Assembly: GCA_014132595.1 (NCBI GenBank)
Contig: BMAG01000036.1
Coordinates: 1 to 49,297, forward strand
DNA: 49,297 nt
Origin: Gammaproteobacteria bacterium
Lineage (GTDB): Bacteria > Pseudomonadota > Gammaproteobacteria > DSM-16500
Direction of reading: 5' to 3'
The notes beneath the pieces were generated by a model, which saw nothing but the letters and a program-made list of their open reading frames with translations, made no database searches and was not told the DNA's origin. Each line of letters opens with the position of its first letter. Positions within the stretch are counted from its first letter, which is position 1. The position numbers were made by a program, and so were the translations under genes. This document shows positions 25,812 to 36,905 of this stretch, piece after piece.

Positions 25812-26744
25812 TTAATCCGTTTCGGGCTTTGAATCATCGTCATCCTGTGATGATTTTGAATCTGATTTTTGATTACCTGACAAAAACTCTTTTAAAAAAT
25901 TCGAATGTTTTTTCTTTTTAACCGGAGGTTCGCTGATAATGCCGCCACCCTGATGCAGCATACCCTCTTTGGCCCACGGTAAACGCCTATAATAAGGCAA
26001 TGGTTCATTAGGATCAAAGATAGGATATTTGATGATTTCAAAATAAGGCGAATAATCAAAATCCTTAGGTGTAAATAAATGGGGATTGCGATGAATTAAT
26101 TCGACGTGACTGGCATCTATTTTTAAAAAAGGCAAAATCGGGAATTTAACATTCGTAAATGCTTCAGCAATTAAGGAAGAACAAATTCCACTTTCCAGCT
26201 CACCATTTCTCGTGCGAAATAAACTTGAACCCCAGCGGCGAGGTAAAACAGACCAGGGCAGCATAAAACGTGCAAGATCTAGAAAATGTCTTACATTATA
26301 AGGTAAGCCAAGTGCACGAATTGAATACGCAATGACTTGTTCTGCATCATAAGGAGCAATACCAATCGGTCTGCAAATACGTAAATGGTGGTATCGGTAA
26401 CTGCTTAAAGGTGAAACAACGATGCCATGTCCAAGAAGTCCTTCGATGATTAATCGCACATTCTCACGTTTTTTTAAATGAGTGGCCACCATTTTGCGTA
26501 GTATGGGATCTTCGATATCATGCAATCGACCTAAGTATAAGGCTGCATGTGTCCAGGGGCTTTGCGTAATGACTCGGATAATGTTACTGACACGGCTTCG
26601 TCCTTCGACAAGAATGACGTCGCCTGGACGTACTTCATATTTTAAGCGATTGAAGTCGCAAGGCGGCGTCTCAGCGGGCGGCTCTTCTTTGGTGAGCCAG
26701 TCGCTGAATTTTTGTACCATTCGATTGTAAAACGATTGCGCCAT
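25812..26744 (-). CDS. YiiX/YebB-like permuted NlpC/P60 hydrolase
   Basis: The 310-residue product belongs to the circularly permuted papain-fold group. It has VRPGDVILVEG at 38-48, His66 in SPWTHAALYLG, Glu101 in LIIEGLLGHG, and the nucleophile Cys188 in ESGICSSLIAEAF, in the permuted order His-Glu-Cys. An amphipathic N-terminus and a charged tail (KKKKHSNFLKEF, then SQDDDDSKPETD) flank the domain; there is no signal peptide. Known relatives cleave amide or acyl bonds in lipids and peptides; the substrate here is unknown. It is the first gene of the cluster with the two small exported proteins. Confidence 0.75.
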   Translation of the reverse strand: MAQSFYNRMVQKFSDWLTKEEPPAETPPCDFNRLKYEVRPGDVILVEGRSRVSNIIRVITQSPWTHAALYLGRLHDIEDPILRKMVATHLKKRENVRLIIEGLLGHGIVVSPLSSYRYHHLRICRPIGIAPYDAEQVIAYSIRALGLPYNVRHFLDLARFMLPWSVLPRRWGSSLFRTRNGELESGICSSLIAEAFTNVKFPILPFLKIDASHVELIHRNPHLFTPKDFDYSPYFEIIKYPIFDPNEPLPYYRRLPWAKEGMLHQGGGIISEPPVKKKKHSNFLKEFLSGNQKSDSKSSQDDDDSKPETD

Positions 26745-26801
26745 ACTGCCTCATTCCTTTGTAGAGTGTGCACATCATTACTGTCAGTATACTACGAAAA
26801 G

Positions 26802-28169
26802 CTAGATTCTCTTTGCTAAATCCGCAGCAAATCCAATGTAGGTTTCGGGTGTTAAATTCAACAGAGCTTGCTTCACATTGTTCTCTAATGGCAATTCTGA
26901 GATAAATTGATGCAAAAGCGGTTCTGTAATTTTTTGTCCACGCGTAAAAGTTTTTAGTTTTTCGTAGGGTTGTTCAATCCCGTAGCGCCTCATTACCGTT
27001 TGTACAGCTTCTGCCAGTATTTCCCAATGATGATTAAGATCTGCTGAAACAACTTCCTCATTCAAAGAAATTTTACTTAAGCCGCGGCAAGTAGATTGAT
27101 AGGCAAGTAGGGCGTGAGAGATCGCAACACCAATATTGCGCAGTACCGTTGAGTCTGACAAATCGCGTTGCCAACGTGAAATAGGTAGTTTTGTTACCAT
27201 GTGTTCAAGTAATGCGTTGGCAATACCGAGATTACCTTCTGCATTTTCAAAATCAATGGGATTAATTTTATGCGGCATGGTTGATGAACCCACTTCGCGA
27301 TTAAATGATTTTTGTTGGAAATACCCAAGCGAGATATAGCCCCACATATCGCGATTAAAATCAATTAATAGAGTATTGATACGAATTAAAATGGAGAAAA
27401 ACTCCGCCATATAATCATGCGGCTCAATTTGTGTTGTATAAGGGTTCCAGATTAATCCTAATTGGCAAATAAAATTTTTACTGATTTGCTGCCAGTCGAC
27501 TTCAGGATAAGTGACAACCATTGCATTGTAGTTGCCTGATGCGCCGTTCAATTTACCTAATATCATGGCACTAATCAGTTGTTCTTCCTGTCGGTGCAAG
27601 CGATAGACCATATTAGCAATTTCTTTACCAACCGTGGTAGGCGTTGCAGGTTGACCGTGTGTGCGCGATAACATGGGTTTGTCTGCATACTCATGAGCAA
27701 GATGTTTTAAGACATCTTGCAATTCATCGAGTGCTGGTAAAATATGTTGTTTGCGTGCAGAAGCTAGCATCAATCCATAAGCAAGATTATTAATATCTTC
27801 TGAAGTGCAGCCAAAATGAATGAATTCACTAACTGCAGCTAATTCTGCATTTCCTTCGAGGCGTTCTTTTATAAAATATTCCACTGCCTTGACATCATGG
27901 TTAATGACACTTTCGATATTTTTGATACGGACGGCATCCTGCTCTGAAAAATTTTCAATAATACCTTCTAATACGCTATTGGCATGAGTGCTTAAAGAAG
28001 GAAGCTCTGGTAAATTAGCATGGGTTGCAAGTGTTTGCAGCCAGCGAATCTCAACGATCACGCGAAATTTGATTAAGCCATATTCGCTGAAGGTGGGACG
28101 CAGGTCATTTACTTTTTCTTGGTAGCGTCCTTCAAGCGGGGAGATAGCGTTCAATGCTGAAATTGTCAT
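26802..28169 (-). CDS. purB: Adenylosuccinate lyase
   Basis: PurB acts twice in purine synthesis, releasing fumarate from SAICAR and from adenylosuccinate. The 455-residue product has the family opening SALNAISPLEGRYQ, the catalytic His region SRTHGQPATPTTVGKE, and the flexible signature loop GSSTMPHKINPIDFEN with the catalytic Ser. This is the long gammaproteobacterial type. A TTG at 28187 would add six residues, but the ATG at 28169 fits the family and has AAGGA upstream. It overlaps the end of hflD by a few bases from the upstream TTG frame, and lies in the mnmA-hflD-purB order as in E. coli. Confidence 0.96.
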   Translation of the reverse strand: MTISALNAISPLEGRYQEKVNDLRPTFSEYGLIKFRVIVEIRWLQTLATHANLPELPSLSTHANSVLEGIIENFSEQDAVRIKNIESVINHDVKAVEYFIKERLEGNAELAAVSEFIHFGCTSEDINNLAYGLMLASARKQHILPALDELQDVLKHLAHEYADKPMLSRTHGQPATPTTVGKEIANMVYRLHRQEEQLISAMILGKLNGASGNYNAMVVTYPEVDWQQISKNFICQLGLIWNPYTTQIEPHDYMAEFFSILIRINTLLIDFNRDMWGYISLGYFQQKSFNREVGSSTMPHKINPIDFENAEGNLGIANALLEHMVTKLPISRWQRDLSDSTVLRNIGVAISHALLAYQSTCRGLSKISLNEEVVSADLNHHWEILAEAVQTVMRRYGIEQPYEKLKTFTRGQKITEPLLHQFISELPLENNVKQALLNLTPETYIGFAADLAKRI

Positions 28170-28173
28170 AACA

Positions 28174-28803
28174 TCATTTTCCTTCAATCTGTAAAAGTAG
28201 TTTTTTTGCGGTTTTCGTTATTTTTCCGCGAAAAAAAATCAATTGTAATCGAGAGCCGCCCACTTGACGCCATAGTACTGATGAACGAATTGCGGCAAGT
28301 AAGAGTGCTCTAATTTTTTCAATATTTTCATGGACAGTCAGCATTCTTTGATTGCCTACGATAAAAAATTTTAAACGAAAGGGTTTGATTGCGCTGAGAT
28401 AAGTATCTGCTAAATTTGCAATCACGGTGGAATGTGTTAAAGAAAAATAAGCGACTTGTTTTTTTGCCTGATTAATACGTTGGATGAGTGCTTCACTTAT
28501 TTTTTTTGAGGCATTTATTTTTTTCTGTACGCTCATCACGGCGTGCATGTAATGGATGGTTTGTGCGGTGGCATTTGTTTTTGTATTTAACAGGCTGATC
28601 AATTTTTCCAGACCTAACCTGAGATTTGGAAGGCCGCCATAAACGTCGGTCACATTTTGAGGATCCGTTTGGAAGAGGCTGTTTAAAGTTGTTTCAAAAG
28701 GAGCATCATCGACTTTGCCAGTTTGTGCGATCTCTCTGGCTAAGCTGATGGCTTGAATCATGCCTGCTAAGGCAATCGTGATATCGTCAAACTTGTCTTG
28801 CAA
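28174..28803 (-). CDS. hflD: High frequency lysogenization protein HflD homolog
   Basis: The 209-residue, mostly helical product matches HflD, a membrane-associated protein of poorly known normal function that in E. coli affects phage lambda CII. Typical segments are IALAGMIQAISLAREIAQTG at the start and VYGGLPNLRLGLEKL. The start is a TTG at 28803 with AAGGGG seven bases upstream; no ATG fits better. Its place between mnmA and purB is the conserved gammaproteobacterial arrangement and supports the name. Confidence 0.9.
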   Translation of the reverse strand: MQDKFDDITIALAGMIQAISLAREIAQTGKVDDAPFETTLNSLFQTDPQNVTDVYGGLPNLRLGLEKLISLLNTKTNATAQTIHYMHAVMSVQKKINASKKISEALIQRINQAKKQVAYFSLTHSTVIANLADTYLSAIKPFRLKFFIVGNQRMLTVHENIEKIRALLLAAIRSSVLWRQVGGSRLQLIFFRGKITKTAKKLLLQIEGK

Positions 28804-28814
28804 TGGTTCGCCCC

Positions 28815-29894
28815 TTAATTAATGATTCCTCCGCCTAGACAGACGTCTCCTTCGTAAAAAACGACCGATTGTCCAGGTGTGACAGCGCGTTGCGGCTCGG
28901 TAAATTCAACACGATATTGATTTTCGTCTATTAAATGAATGATACACGCTTGATCTGTCTGGCGGTAGCGAGTTTTGGCGTGGAGCGCATAAGGAAAGGC
29001 TTTTGGTGGTTTGTTGATCCAGTGTACCTGGCTTGCGATTAAAGTCTTTTTATAAAGTGAAGGATGGTCATGTCCTTGGGCCACAATTAGGGTGTTTGCT
29101 GCTAAATTTTTAGCAGCCACATACCAGGGGGCTTCGGCGGCATTTTTAAGTCCGCCAATTTTTAAGCCTTGACGTTGTCCAATGGTGTGAAATATCAAGC
29201 CATCGTGTTTGCCAATCACTTTTCCTTCCAGGGTGACAATGTCGCCAGGCTGGGCTGGTAAATATTCGCTCAAAAATGTTTTAAATTTACGTTCGCCTAT
29301 AAAACAGATACCTGTGCTGTCTTTTTTTTCGTGGTTTTTAAACCCGGCTTTATGCGCAATTTGTCGTACGGTTTTTTTTGATAAATCACCAATGGGAAAT
29401 AAGCTTTGTGAAAGTTGCGCTTGGTCGAGTAAATAAAGAAAATAACTTTGATCTTTGGAAGGATCTAATCCTTTAAGTAATTGAAATTGTTCACCTTCGT
29501 GATAGGTGCGCGCATAGTGACCTGTTGCAATGTAGTCGGCGCCTCGTTGTTTAGCATAATTTAAAAAAGCTTTAAATTTGATCTCTTTATTGCAGAGGAT
29601 ATCGGGGTTGGGGGTGCGTCCCGCGCGATACTCCTGGAGAAAATGTGAAAAAACGCGCTCCCAATATTCTTCTGCAAAATTGATCCGATGGAGTTCAATT
29701 TGCAATTGATCACAGACAGACTGGGCATCGGCCATATCAATACTCGCAGGGCAAAAGCCCATCGCATCTTCTTCTTCCCAGTTTTTCATGAAAACACCGG
29801 TGACATGGTGTCCTTGTTCTTTAAGCAAAAGAGCAGTCACCGAGGAGTCAACGCCGCCGGACATGCCTACTATAATCTGTTTGGGTTTGTTCAT
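28815..29894 (-). CDS. mnmA: tRNA-specific 2-thiouridylase
   Basis: MnmA puts sulfur on U34 of tRNA-Lys, -Glu and -Gln using ATP and a relayed persulfide. The 359-residue product begins with the PP-loop [15 protein letters not shown], has the first catalytic cysteine in [12 protein letters not shown] and the second in [11 protein letters not shown], and the C-terminal barrel region with [13 protein letters not shown]. It leads the mnmA-hflD-purB operon and diverges from the amino-acid permease gene. Confidence 0.97.
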   Translation of the reverse strand: MNKPKQIIVGMSGGVDSSVTALLLKEQGHHVTGVFMKNWEEEDAMGFCPASIDMADAQSVCDQLQIELHRINFAEEYWERVFSHFLQEYRAGRTPNPDILCNKEIKFKAFLNYAKQRGADYIATGHYARTYHEGEQFQLLKGLDPSKDQSYFLYLLDQAQLSQSLFPIGDLSKKTVRQIAHKAGFKNHEKKDSTGICFIGERKFKTFLSEYLPAQPGDIVTLEGKVIGKHDGLIFHTIGQRQGLKIGGLKNAAEAPWYVAAKNLAANTLIVAQGHDHPSLYKKTLIASQVHWINKPPKAFPYALHAKTRYRQTDQACIIHLIDENQYRVEFTEPQRAVTPGQSVVFYEGDVCLGGGIIN

Positions 29895-29999
29895 ATTTTA
29901 AAAAGGCTAAAAAATCTAAATCATTAATGACTTTTGTATTGTGAAGTGATATTACTGACTCTCACAAAAATGCAAATGATACATGAATGAGAATAAAAA

Positions 30000-31205
30000 A
30001 TGGATACAAAAATTTTCGGGGGGATATTACTGATTGTTGGAACTTCCATTGGTGCAAGCATGCTGGCTTTACCGATTGCTATGGGAGAAGGTGGTTTTTT
30101 AAGCTCGTTAGTATTATTGTTAGCCTGCTGGATTGTGATGACGTTCAGTGCTTTTTTAATATTAGAAGTCACTTTGTGGTTACCGCCTCGTAATAATATG
30201 CTTTCAATGGCACGAGCGACCTTAGGCAGGCCTGGGGAGGCTGTGGCGTGGGTTACCTATCTTCTCCTCATGTATTCTTTATTGGCAGCGTATATTTCCG
30301 GTGGTTCGGCCATTTTTGATGTGTTGGCAGGGTTTTTGCATGTGCATTTTTCACCCATGATCGATGCATTTTTGTTCGTATTGGTGTTTGGTTATATTGT
30401 TTGTCGCGGCATTAAACCGGTTGATTATGTTAACCGTTATCTGATGCTTGCCAAATTTGGTTCTTATGCTTTATTAGTTGTGTTTGCAGCACCTTATCTT
30501 GATCATCATCATTTGATGGGCGGCCACCCTTTAGCGTTAGTTTCCGCGGTGACGGTGACATTGACATCTTTTGGTTTTGCTCCCTTAATTCCTAGTCTCC
30601 GAAGTTATTTTGATGGTGATGTAAAAAAGCTTCGAGTGTGTATCTTAATAGGAAGTCTTATTCCCTTAATTTGCTATGCTTTGTGGATCCTCGTTATTTT
30701 AGGTGTTTTGCCGCGAGAAGGAGACAAAGGTTTATTACATCTTATGCAAACTGGAGGTTCTGCTTCAGAATTGGTGGAATCATTAAGATATTTTTTACAA
30801 AATTCTTCAATTACCAGTATTGCACATATTTTTACAATCATTTGTGTCCTTACAGCTTTCTTAAGCGTGTCACTGGGCCTGTCAGATTTTTTGGCGGATG
30901 GGTTAAAAACAGAAAAGAAAGGAAAGGGCGGTGCGATGGTTTTTTTACTAACTTTTTTACCCTCACTTTTGATCGTGCTATTTTATCCTAGCATTTTTGT
31001 TAAGGCGCTCAGTTATGCAGGAATTTTTTGCGCGATCTTTATTGTGTTATTGCCGGGTCTGATGGCTTGGAGCGGTCGATATCATAAACAATTAGCGATC
31101 GGACGTTATCAAGTGATGGGCGGAAAGGCAGCGATTTTATTATTGATTTTTGTTGCGCTTGCTATTATCGGGCTTGGGATTTTCAAAGTGGTTTTGGGTT
31201 ACTAA
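30000..31205 (+). CDS. Aromatic amino-acid permease (TyrP/Mtr-like)
   Basis: The 401-residue product is an inner-membrane transporter of the HAAAP/AaaP family with about eleven hydrophobic helices. The start GGILLIVGTSIGASMLALPI, with the unwound-helix GTSIGASML motif, is typical, as are SFGFAPLIPSL and SLGLSDFLADGL later on. Relatives take up tyrosine or tryptophan by proton symport; I cannot choose between them. The ATG at 30000 has only a weak ribosome site. It stands 15 bp before icd and could be cotranscribed with it. Confidence 0.85.
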   Translation: MDTKIFGGILLIVGTSIGASMLALPIAMGEGGFLSSLVLLLACWIVMTFSAFLILEVTLWLPPRNNMLSMARATLGRPGEAVAWVTYLLLMYSLLAAYISGGSAIFDVLAGFLHVHFSPMIDAFLFVLVFGYIVCRGIKPVDYVNRYLMLAKFGSYALLVVFAAPYLDHHHLMGGHPLALVSAVTVTLTSFGFAPLIPSLRSYFDGDVKKLRVCILIGSLIPLICYALWILVILGVLPREGDKGLLHLMQTGGSASELVESLRYFLQNSSITSIAHIFTIICVLTAFLSVSLGLSDFLADGLKTEKKGKGGAMVFLLTFLPSLLIVLFYPSIFVKALSYAGIFCAIFIVLLPGLMAWSGRYHKQLAIGRYQVMGGKAAILLLIFVALAIIGLGIFKVVLGY

Positions 31206-31220
31206 TAAGGAGTATTATTA

Positions 31221-32483
31221 ATGACATATCAACATATTCATATCCCAGCATCGGGTGAGAAAATACACGTCAATTCTGATCTTACTTTGAAAACCCCTTC
31301 TCAACCGATCATTCCTTTTATTGAAGGTGATGGAATAGGTGTGGATATTACACCTGTGATGAAAAATGTCGTGGATGAGGCTGTCAAAAAAGCCTATCAG
31401 GGTAAACGAAAGATTCAATGGATGGAAATCTATGCCGGCGAGAAAGCGACAACAGTTTATGATGCATCGACATGGCTGCCAGAAGAAACTTTACATGCTG
31501 TCAAAGAATATGTGGTTTCTATCAAAGGTCCTTTGACTACACCGGTTGGCGGCGGCATGCGTTCGTTGAATGTAACACTCAGACAAGAATTAGATTTATA
31601 TGTTTGTTTGCGTCCTGTTCGTTATTTTAAAGGGGTTCCCAGTCCACTCAAAGAACCTTGGAATACTGATATGGTTATTTTCAGAGAAAACTCTGAGGAT
31701 ATTTATGCGGGTATTGAATGGCCTGCGGATAGTAATGAAGCAAAGAAAGTCATTCGTTTTCTTCGTGATGAAATGGGGGTTAAAAAAATTCGTTTTCCAG
31801 ATCACTGCGGTATTGGAATAAAACCCGTATCACGGGAAGGTACCACGCGATTAGTCAGACGTGCTATTCAATATGCCATTGAAAATCAGCGTGATTCAGT
31901 TACGTTAGTTCACAAAGGCAATATTATGAAATACACGGAAGGAAGTTTCCGTGATTGGGGATATGCTGTTGCACGTGATGAATTTGGCGCAACGTTAATT
32001 GATAAAGGGCCCTGGTGTGTTTTTAAAAATCCAAAGACAGGTAAAGATATTGTTATTAAAGATGTCATTGCGGATGCTTTTTTACAGCAAATTTTAATAC
32101 GCCCTAAAGATTATAGTGTGATTGCAACGCTCAATTTAAATGGTGATTACATTTCAGATGCACTTGCAGCGCAAGTCGGCGGTATTGGAATTGCACCAGG
32201 TGCCAATATGAGTGATAAAGTTGCGATGTTTGAAGCAACGCATGGTACTGCACCAAAATATGCAGGACAAGATAAAGTGAATCCAGGTTCCTTAATACTT
32301 TCTGCTGAAATGATGCTGCGTTATATGGGCTGGTCTGAGGCCGCTGATTTGATAATAACGGGGATGTCGGGGGCCATTTTAGCTAAAACAGTGACTTATG
32401 ACTTCGCGCGGATGATGCCAGATGCGCAAGAAATAAGCTGTTCTGCCTTCGGTAAGGCAATTATTAACCATATGATAAAATGA
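31221..32483 (+). CDS. icd: Isocitrate dehydrogenase (NADP+)
   Basis: The enzyme oxidises isocitrate to 2-oxoglutarate in the citrate cycle. The 420-residue product matches the homodimeric bacterial NADP type: [31 protein letters not shown] (Ser115 corresponds to the Ser phosphorylated by AceK in E. coli), [27 protein letters not shown], and [28 protein letters not shown] is the cofactor-loop signature for NADP use. AAGGAG lies ten bases before the ATG. A strong hairpin terminator follows. Confidence 0.97.
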   Translation: MTYQHIHIPASGEKIHVNSDLTLKTPSQPIIPFIEGDGIGVDITPVMKNVVDEAVKKAYQGKRKIQWMEIYAGEKATTVYDASTWLPEETLHAVKEYVVSIKGPLTTPVGGGMRSLNVTLRQELDLYVCLRPVRYFKGVPSPLKEPWNTDMVIFRENSEDIYAGIEWPADSNEAKKVIRFLRDEMGVKKIRFPDHCGIGIKPVSREGTTRLVRRAIQYAIENQRDSVTLVHKGNIMKYTEGSFRDWGYAVARDEFGATLIDKGPWCVFKNPKTGKDIVIKDVIADAFLQQILIRPKDYSVIATLNLNGDYISDALAAQVGGIGIAPGANMSDKVAMFEATHGTAPKYAGQDKVNPGSLILSAEMMLRYMGWSEAADLIITGMSGAILAKTVTYDFARMMPDAQEISCSAFGKAIINHMIK

Positions 32484-32534
32484 TTTTTTTTAAACGTTTC
32501 TGTCTTTATTTCTGTTTTTAACCTTGCTTTTTTC

Positions 32535-32575
32535 GCCCGTTCAGGCTGTTTTTAGGCCTAAATGGGCATTTTTTT
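32535..32575 (+). terminator. Intrinsic terminator of icd
   Basis: GCCCGTTCAGGC at 32535-32546 pairs (with G-U pairs) with GGCCTAAATGGGC ending at 32567, followed by a run of seven T. This is a standard intrinsic terminator and isolates icd from clpS. Confidence 0.8.
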
Positions 32576-32684
32576 GCATCCAAGTAGTGTAGTGAATGGC
32601 TTTATCATGGGGATGGCCCCCATAGATTTTTTTCTGAAATAGGGAAAAAATGGTAGTTATAGACTATAAGTAAAGGTGAGGGGT

Positions 32685-33005
32685 ATGACAACAGGACCTG
32701 CAATTAAAGAAAGATCAGCGTTAAGAGTGCAGGAGGCGAAACCTAAGCTCAAGGAACCTTCGAAGTATAACGTCATCATGCATAACGATGACTATACACC
32801 GATGGAGTTCGTTGTAGCAGTGTTGGAAATGTTCTTCAATATGGAAAGAGCGTTGGCTACCAAGGTGATGTATGAGATTCACATGGCAGGCAAAGCAATA
32901 TGTGGAGTTTACAGTAAGGATGTAGCGGAAACGAAAGCGGATCAAGTCATGGAGTATGCAAGGAGGCATGATCATCCTCTATTGTGCAGCATAGAGGTTT
33001 GCTAA
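32685..33005 (+). CDS. clpS: ATP-dependent Clp protease adaptor ClpS
   Basis: ClpS binds N-degron substrates and passes them to ClpAP. The 106-residue product has an unstructured head and the core [19 protein letters not shown], where the [10 protein letters not shown] segment forms the N-end binding pocket, then [24 protein letters not shown] at 32676 is in frame, but the ATG at 32685 follows AGG by about eight bases and is the family-like start. It lies 21 bp before clpA, its partner, in one operon. Confidence 0.96.
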   Translation: MTTGPAIKERSALRVQEAKPKLKEPSKYNVIMHNDDYTPMEFVVAVLEMFFNMERALATKVMYEIHMAGKAICGVYSKDVAETKADQVMEYARRHDHPLLCSIEVC

Positions 33006-33026
33006 CTCGAACGTCGGAGGTGCGCC

Positions 33027-35309
33027 ATGTTGGACAAAGAACTAGAATACACTTTGAACCTGGCATTCAAAGAAGCGCGAGTCAAACGTCATGAGTTTGT
33101 GACGGTGGAACACTTGCTTATTGCGTTGCTTGAAAACTCAAGCGCAGTTGAAGTGTTAAAAGCTTGCGGCGCTAATCTTACTCGTTTACGCAACAACTTG
33201 ATTGAGTTTGTTGATCGTACGACACCTGTTATTCCAACTCATATTCATGATCGTGATACGCAACCTACCTTAGGTTTTCAAAGAGTTTTGCAACGCGCAG
33301 TTTTTCATGTGCAATCATCCGGGAAAACGGAAGTCACGGGTGCGAATGTTTTATCAGCTATTTTCAGTGAACAAGAAAGTCAAAGTGTTTACTTGATTCG
33401 TCAAGAAAATGTAAGCCGTTTAGATGTGATTAATTATATTTCTCATGGATCAACTAAAACAAAACCGACTTCACGTGATCAAGACCAATTTGGCGGACAT
33501 TATCTGGAGGAAGGTGAAGGTGATCAGGGAGAAGTGGGCGGAAGCCCGCTTGAGCAATTCACTACAAATCTAAATTCACGTGCATCGGCGGGTATGATTG
33601 ATCCATTGGTGGGTCGTGAAGATGAAGTCGAACGTACGATTCAAATTCTTTGCCGCCGTCGTAAAAATAATCCGCTGTTAGTGGGTGAGGCGGGTGTTGG
33701 TAAAACGGCTATTGCCGAAGGGTTGGCTCGATTGATTGTCGAAAAGAAAGTGCCGAGCATTCTGGAAAATGGGGTGATCTATTCATTAGATTTAGGAAGC
33801 TTGCTCGCAGGCACTAAATATCGTGGTGATTTTGAAAAACGATTGAAAAGTGTTTTGCATCAATTAAAAAATCAAAAAGGCGCGATTTTATTTATCGATG
33901 AAATTCATACTATCATCGGTGCGGGTGCTGCATCGGGCGGTTTAATGGATGTGTCGAATTTAATTAAACCTTTACTAGCATCGGGAGAACTGACTTGTAT
34001 TGGATCGACAACGTATAAGGAATATCGTGGCATTTTTGAAAAGGATCACGCGCTGGCTCGTCGTTTTCAAAAAATTGATGTTAAAGAACCTACCGTTGAG
34101 CAAACGGTTGATATTCTTAAAGGCTTACGCAGCCGATTTGAAACACATCATAGTGTCAGTTACACCGATGATGCACTGGAAGCCGCAGCGCGATTGTCTG
34201 CACGTTATATATCGGATCGGAAATTGCCAGATAAAGCGATTGATTTAGTGGATGAAGTGGGTGCTTATCAATATCTATTGCCTGAGATGAATCGCAAAAA
34301 AGTTATTGAAGCGAGTGATATTGAAAAAGTCGTTGCGAAAATTGCCCGCGTTCCTGAACGTAATGTTTCTACATCTGATCGCGAAGTATTAAAGAGTTTA
34401 GTACGTGATCTTAAGATGATGATCTTCGGACAAGATGAAGCAATTGAAACACTCGGTGCCGCTGTTCGTCTTGCACGATCGGGGTTGCGTGATCCCAATA
34501 AACCGATTGGCTCATTCTTGTTTATCGGCCCAACCGGTGTTGGAAAGACGGAAGTATGTAAATCATTATCTAAATTATTAGGTATCGAGTTGATTCGCTT
34601 TGATATGTCTGAATATATGGAACGTCATACGGTTTCTCGTTTGATAGGCGCACCTCCAGGGTATGTAGGATATGATGAAGGGGGTTTATTAACGGAAGCA
34701 GTGAATAAACATCCTCATTCTGTTGTGTTGCTGGATGAAATTGAAAAAGCGCATCCCGATGTATACAACTTACTATTACAAATTATGGATCATGGTACGC
34801 TGACCGATACGAATGGTAGAAAAACAGATTTTCGTCATACCATTTTTATCATGACATCCAATGCGGGTGCGGACCTTATGGATAAAGTCTCTATCGGATT
34901 CACAGAGCATGAAGGAGCTGCAACGGATGTGGTGGGTGCGGTCAATAAAATATTCTCACCCGAATTTCGAAATCGACTCGACGCGATTATTCAATTCAAA
35001 GCGCTTGAGATGAAGACGATTCTGTATGTTGTGAATAAATTTTTGATGGAGTTAGAAGTTCAGCTTGAACCTAAACATGTGGTGATGGAAATTGATGATA
35101 CCGCAAGGAACTGGTTAGCAGAACATGGTTATGACAAGAAAATGGGAGCAAGACCGATGGCACGATTGATTCAGGAGCAGATCAAGCGTCCGTTGGCCGA
35201 AGAGCTCTTGTTTGGTAAGTTAAATAAAGGCGGACATGTTTTGATTAGCGCTGAAGATGAAAAGCTTAAATTTGCAGTAGAAGAATTGGAAGGGGATAAC
35301 GTTCATTAG
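33027..35309 (+). CDS. clpA: ATP-dependent Clp protease ATPase subunit ClpA
   Basis: ClpA is the hexameric AAA+ unfoldase feeding the ClpP protease. The 760-residue product has the N-domain with paired repeats (about 1-145, where ClpS docks), D1 with Walker [10 protein letters not shown] near 219 and Walker B LFIDEIHT, and D2 with Walker [10 protein letters not shown] near 499 and [12 protein letters not shown]. The IGF segment near 620 (SIGFTEHEG) is the ClpP-binding loop, which shows that it is a protease partner and not ClpB. The ATG has GGAGG eight bases upstream. Confidence 0.97.
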   Translation: MLDKELEYTLNLAFKEARVKRHEFVTVEHLLIALLENSSAVEVLKACGANLTRLRNNLIEFVDRTTPVIPTHIHDRDTQPTLGFQRVLQRAVFHVQSSGKTEVTGANVLSAIFSEQESQSVYLIRQENVSRLDVINYISHGSTKTKPTSRDQDQFGGHYLEEGEGDQGEVGGSPLEQFTTNLNSRASAGMIDPLVGREDEVERTIQILCRRRKNNPLLVGEAGVGKTAIAEGLARLIVEKKVPSILENGVIYSLDLGSLLAGTKYRGDFEKRLKSVLHQLKNQKGAILFIDEIHTIIGAGAASGGLMDVSNLIKPLLASGELTCIGSTTYKEYRGIFEKDHALARRFQKIDVKEPTVEQTVDILKGLRSRFETHHSVSYTDDALEAAARLSARYISDRKLPDKAIDLVDEVGAYQYLLPEMNRKKVIEASDIEKVVAKIARVPERNVSTSDREVLKSLVRDLKMMIFGQDEAIETLGAAVRLARSGLRDPNKPIGSFLFIGPTGVGKTEVCKSLSKLLGIELIRFDMSEYMERHTVSRLIGAPPGYVGYDEGGLLTEAVNKHPHSVVLLDEIEKAHPDVYNLLLQIMDHGTLTDTNGRKTDFRHTIFIMTSNAGADLMDKVSIGFTEHEGAATDVVGAVNKIFSPEFRNRLDAIIQFKALEMKTILYVVNKFLMELEVQLEPKHVVMEIDDTARNWLAEHGYDKKMGARPMARLIQEQIKRPLAEELLFGKLNKGGHVLISAEDEKLKFAVEELEGDNVH

Positions 35310-35330
35310 GGATGATGTTGCGGAATACTT

Positions 35331-35361
35331 ACCCTGCCGTCAAAAGCAGGGTATTTTTTTA
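35331..35361 (+). terminator. Intrinsic terminator of clpA
   Basis: A perfect 8-bp stem TACCCTGC / GCAGGGTA with an eight-base loop is followed by a run of T. It lies at the convergence with infA. Confidence 0.85.
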
Positions 35362-35631
35362 TTCAGATTTTGTCTCGGTGCCGCTGGTTTCTTTGTCGGA
35401 AGGTGATTTCCCATCTCGGCTGCGGAAACTAATGCGGCCTTTTGATAAATCATAAGGTGTCAACTGAACCGTTACTTTATCGCCTTTTAAAATACGGATG
35501 TAATTTTTACGCATTTTGCCGGAAATGTGCGCGATAACGACATGGCCATTTTCAAGCTCTACTCTGAACATTGTATTTGGAAGGGTATCAATAACCGTAC
35601 CTTCCATTTCAATTTGATCTTCTTTTGGCAT
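35359..35631 (-). CDS. infA: Translation initiation factor IF-1
   Basis: IF-1 binds the ribosomal A site and helps select initiator tRNA. The product has the full S1-like OB fold, [19 protein letters not shown] through KGRISFRSR, nearly identical to E. coli IF-1. Unlike the usual 71-72 residues it is 90 long, with a C-terminal tail [17 protein letters not shown]. The open frame extends to 35715, but the ATG at 35631 follows AGGA and matches the family start. It lies opposite clpA, a conserved neighbourhood in gammaproteobacteria. Confidence 0.95.
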   Translation of the reverse strand: MPKEDQIEMEGTVIDTLPNTMFRVELENGHVVIAHISGKMRKNYIRILKGDKVTVQLTPYDLSKGRISFRSRDGKSPSDKETSGTETKSE

Positions 35632-35709
35632 AGTGTTCCTAAAATTGGAATAACAGAAGACAGAATGATGCCTTAAAGTACAGCAAGAAGCAAGAGCCGG
35701 ATGGGCCAT

Positions 35710-35807
35710 CGTCATTGTTGGAAAGGTTGATTGCGCTTTTTGCTGTCATTGCTTCGCTTCGCTCGCAATGACAGCAAAAAGCGTAATCAACCTTTCCAGC
35801 AATGACG
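35710..35807. repeat. 98-bp near-perfect palindrome between trxB and infA
   Basis: Arms at 35710-35752 and 35765-35807 pair over 43 bp with two mismatches around a 12-base loop TTCGCTTCGCTC. The tip is again the GCGAGCGAAGCGAAGCAATG core, as in the giant hairpin at 4761-5183. It is in the infA leader, transcribed if trxB and infA share a message. Confidence 0.9.
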
Positions 35808-35847
35808 GCTTTCTGGCTTGCGTGCGTTTATAATGCCTATCGGCGTT

Positions 35848-36825
<978 letters not shown>

Positions 36826-36905
36826 TTATTTTCTCGGGTTATTGAAGAGTGTTATAGTACGGTAAGTTATTAGGATTATAAATAGAAAATTTGGAGCGTA
36901 AACAT

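Noticed and set aside
23144-26744. Genomic island by horizontal transfer
   Set aside because: The accessory genes are interesting, but there is no integrase, attachment repeat or flanking tRNA, and base use by eye does not differ from neighbours.
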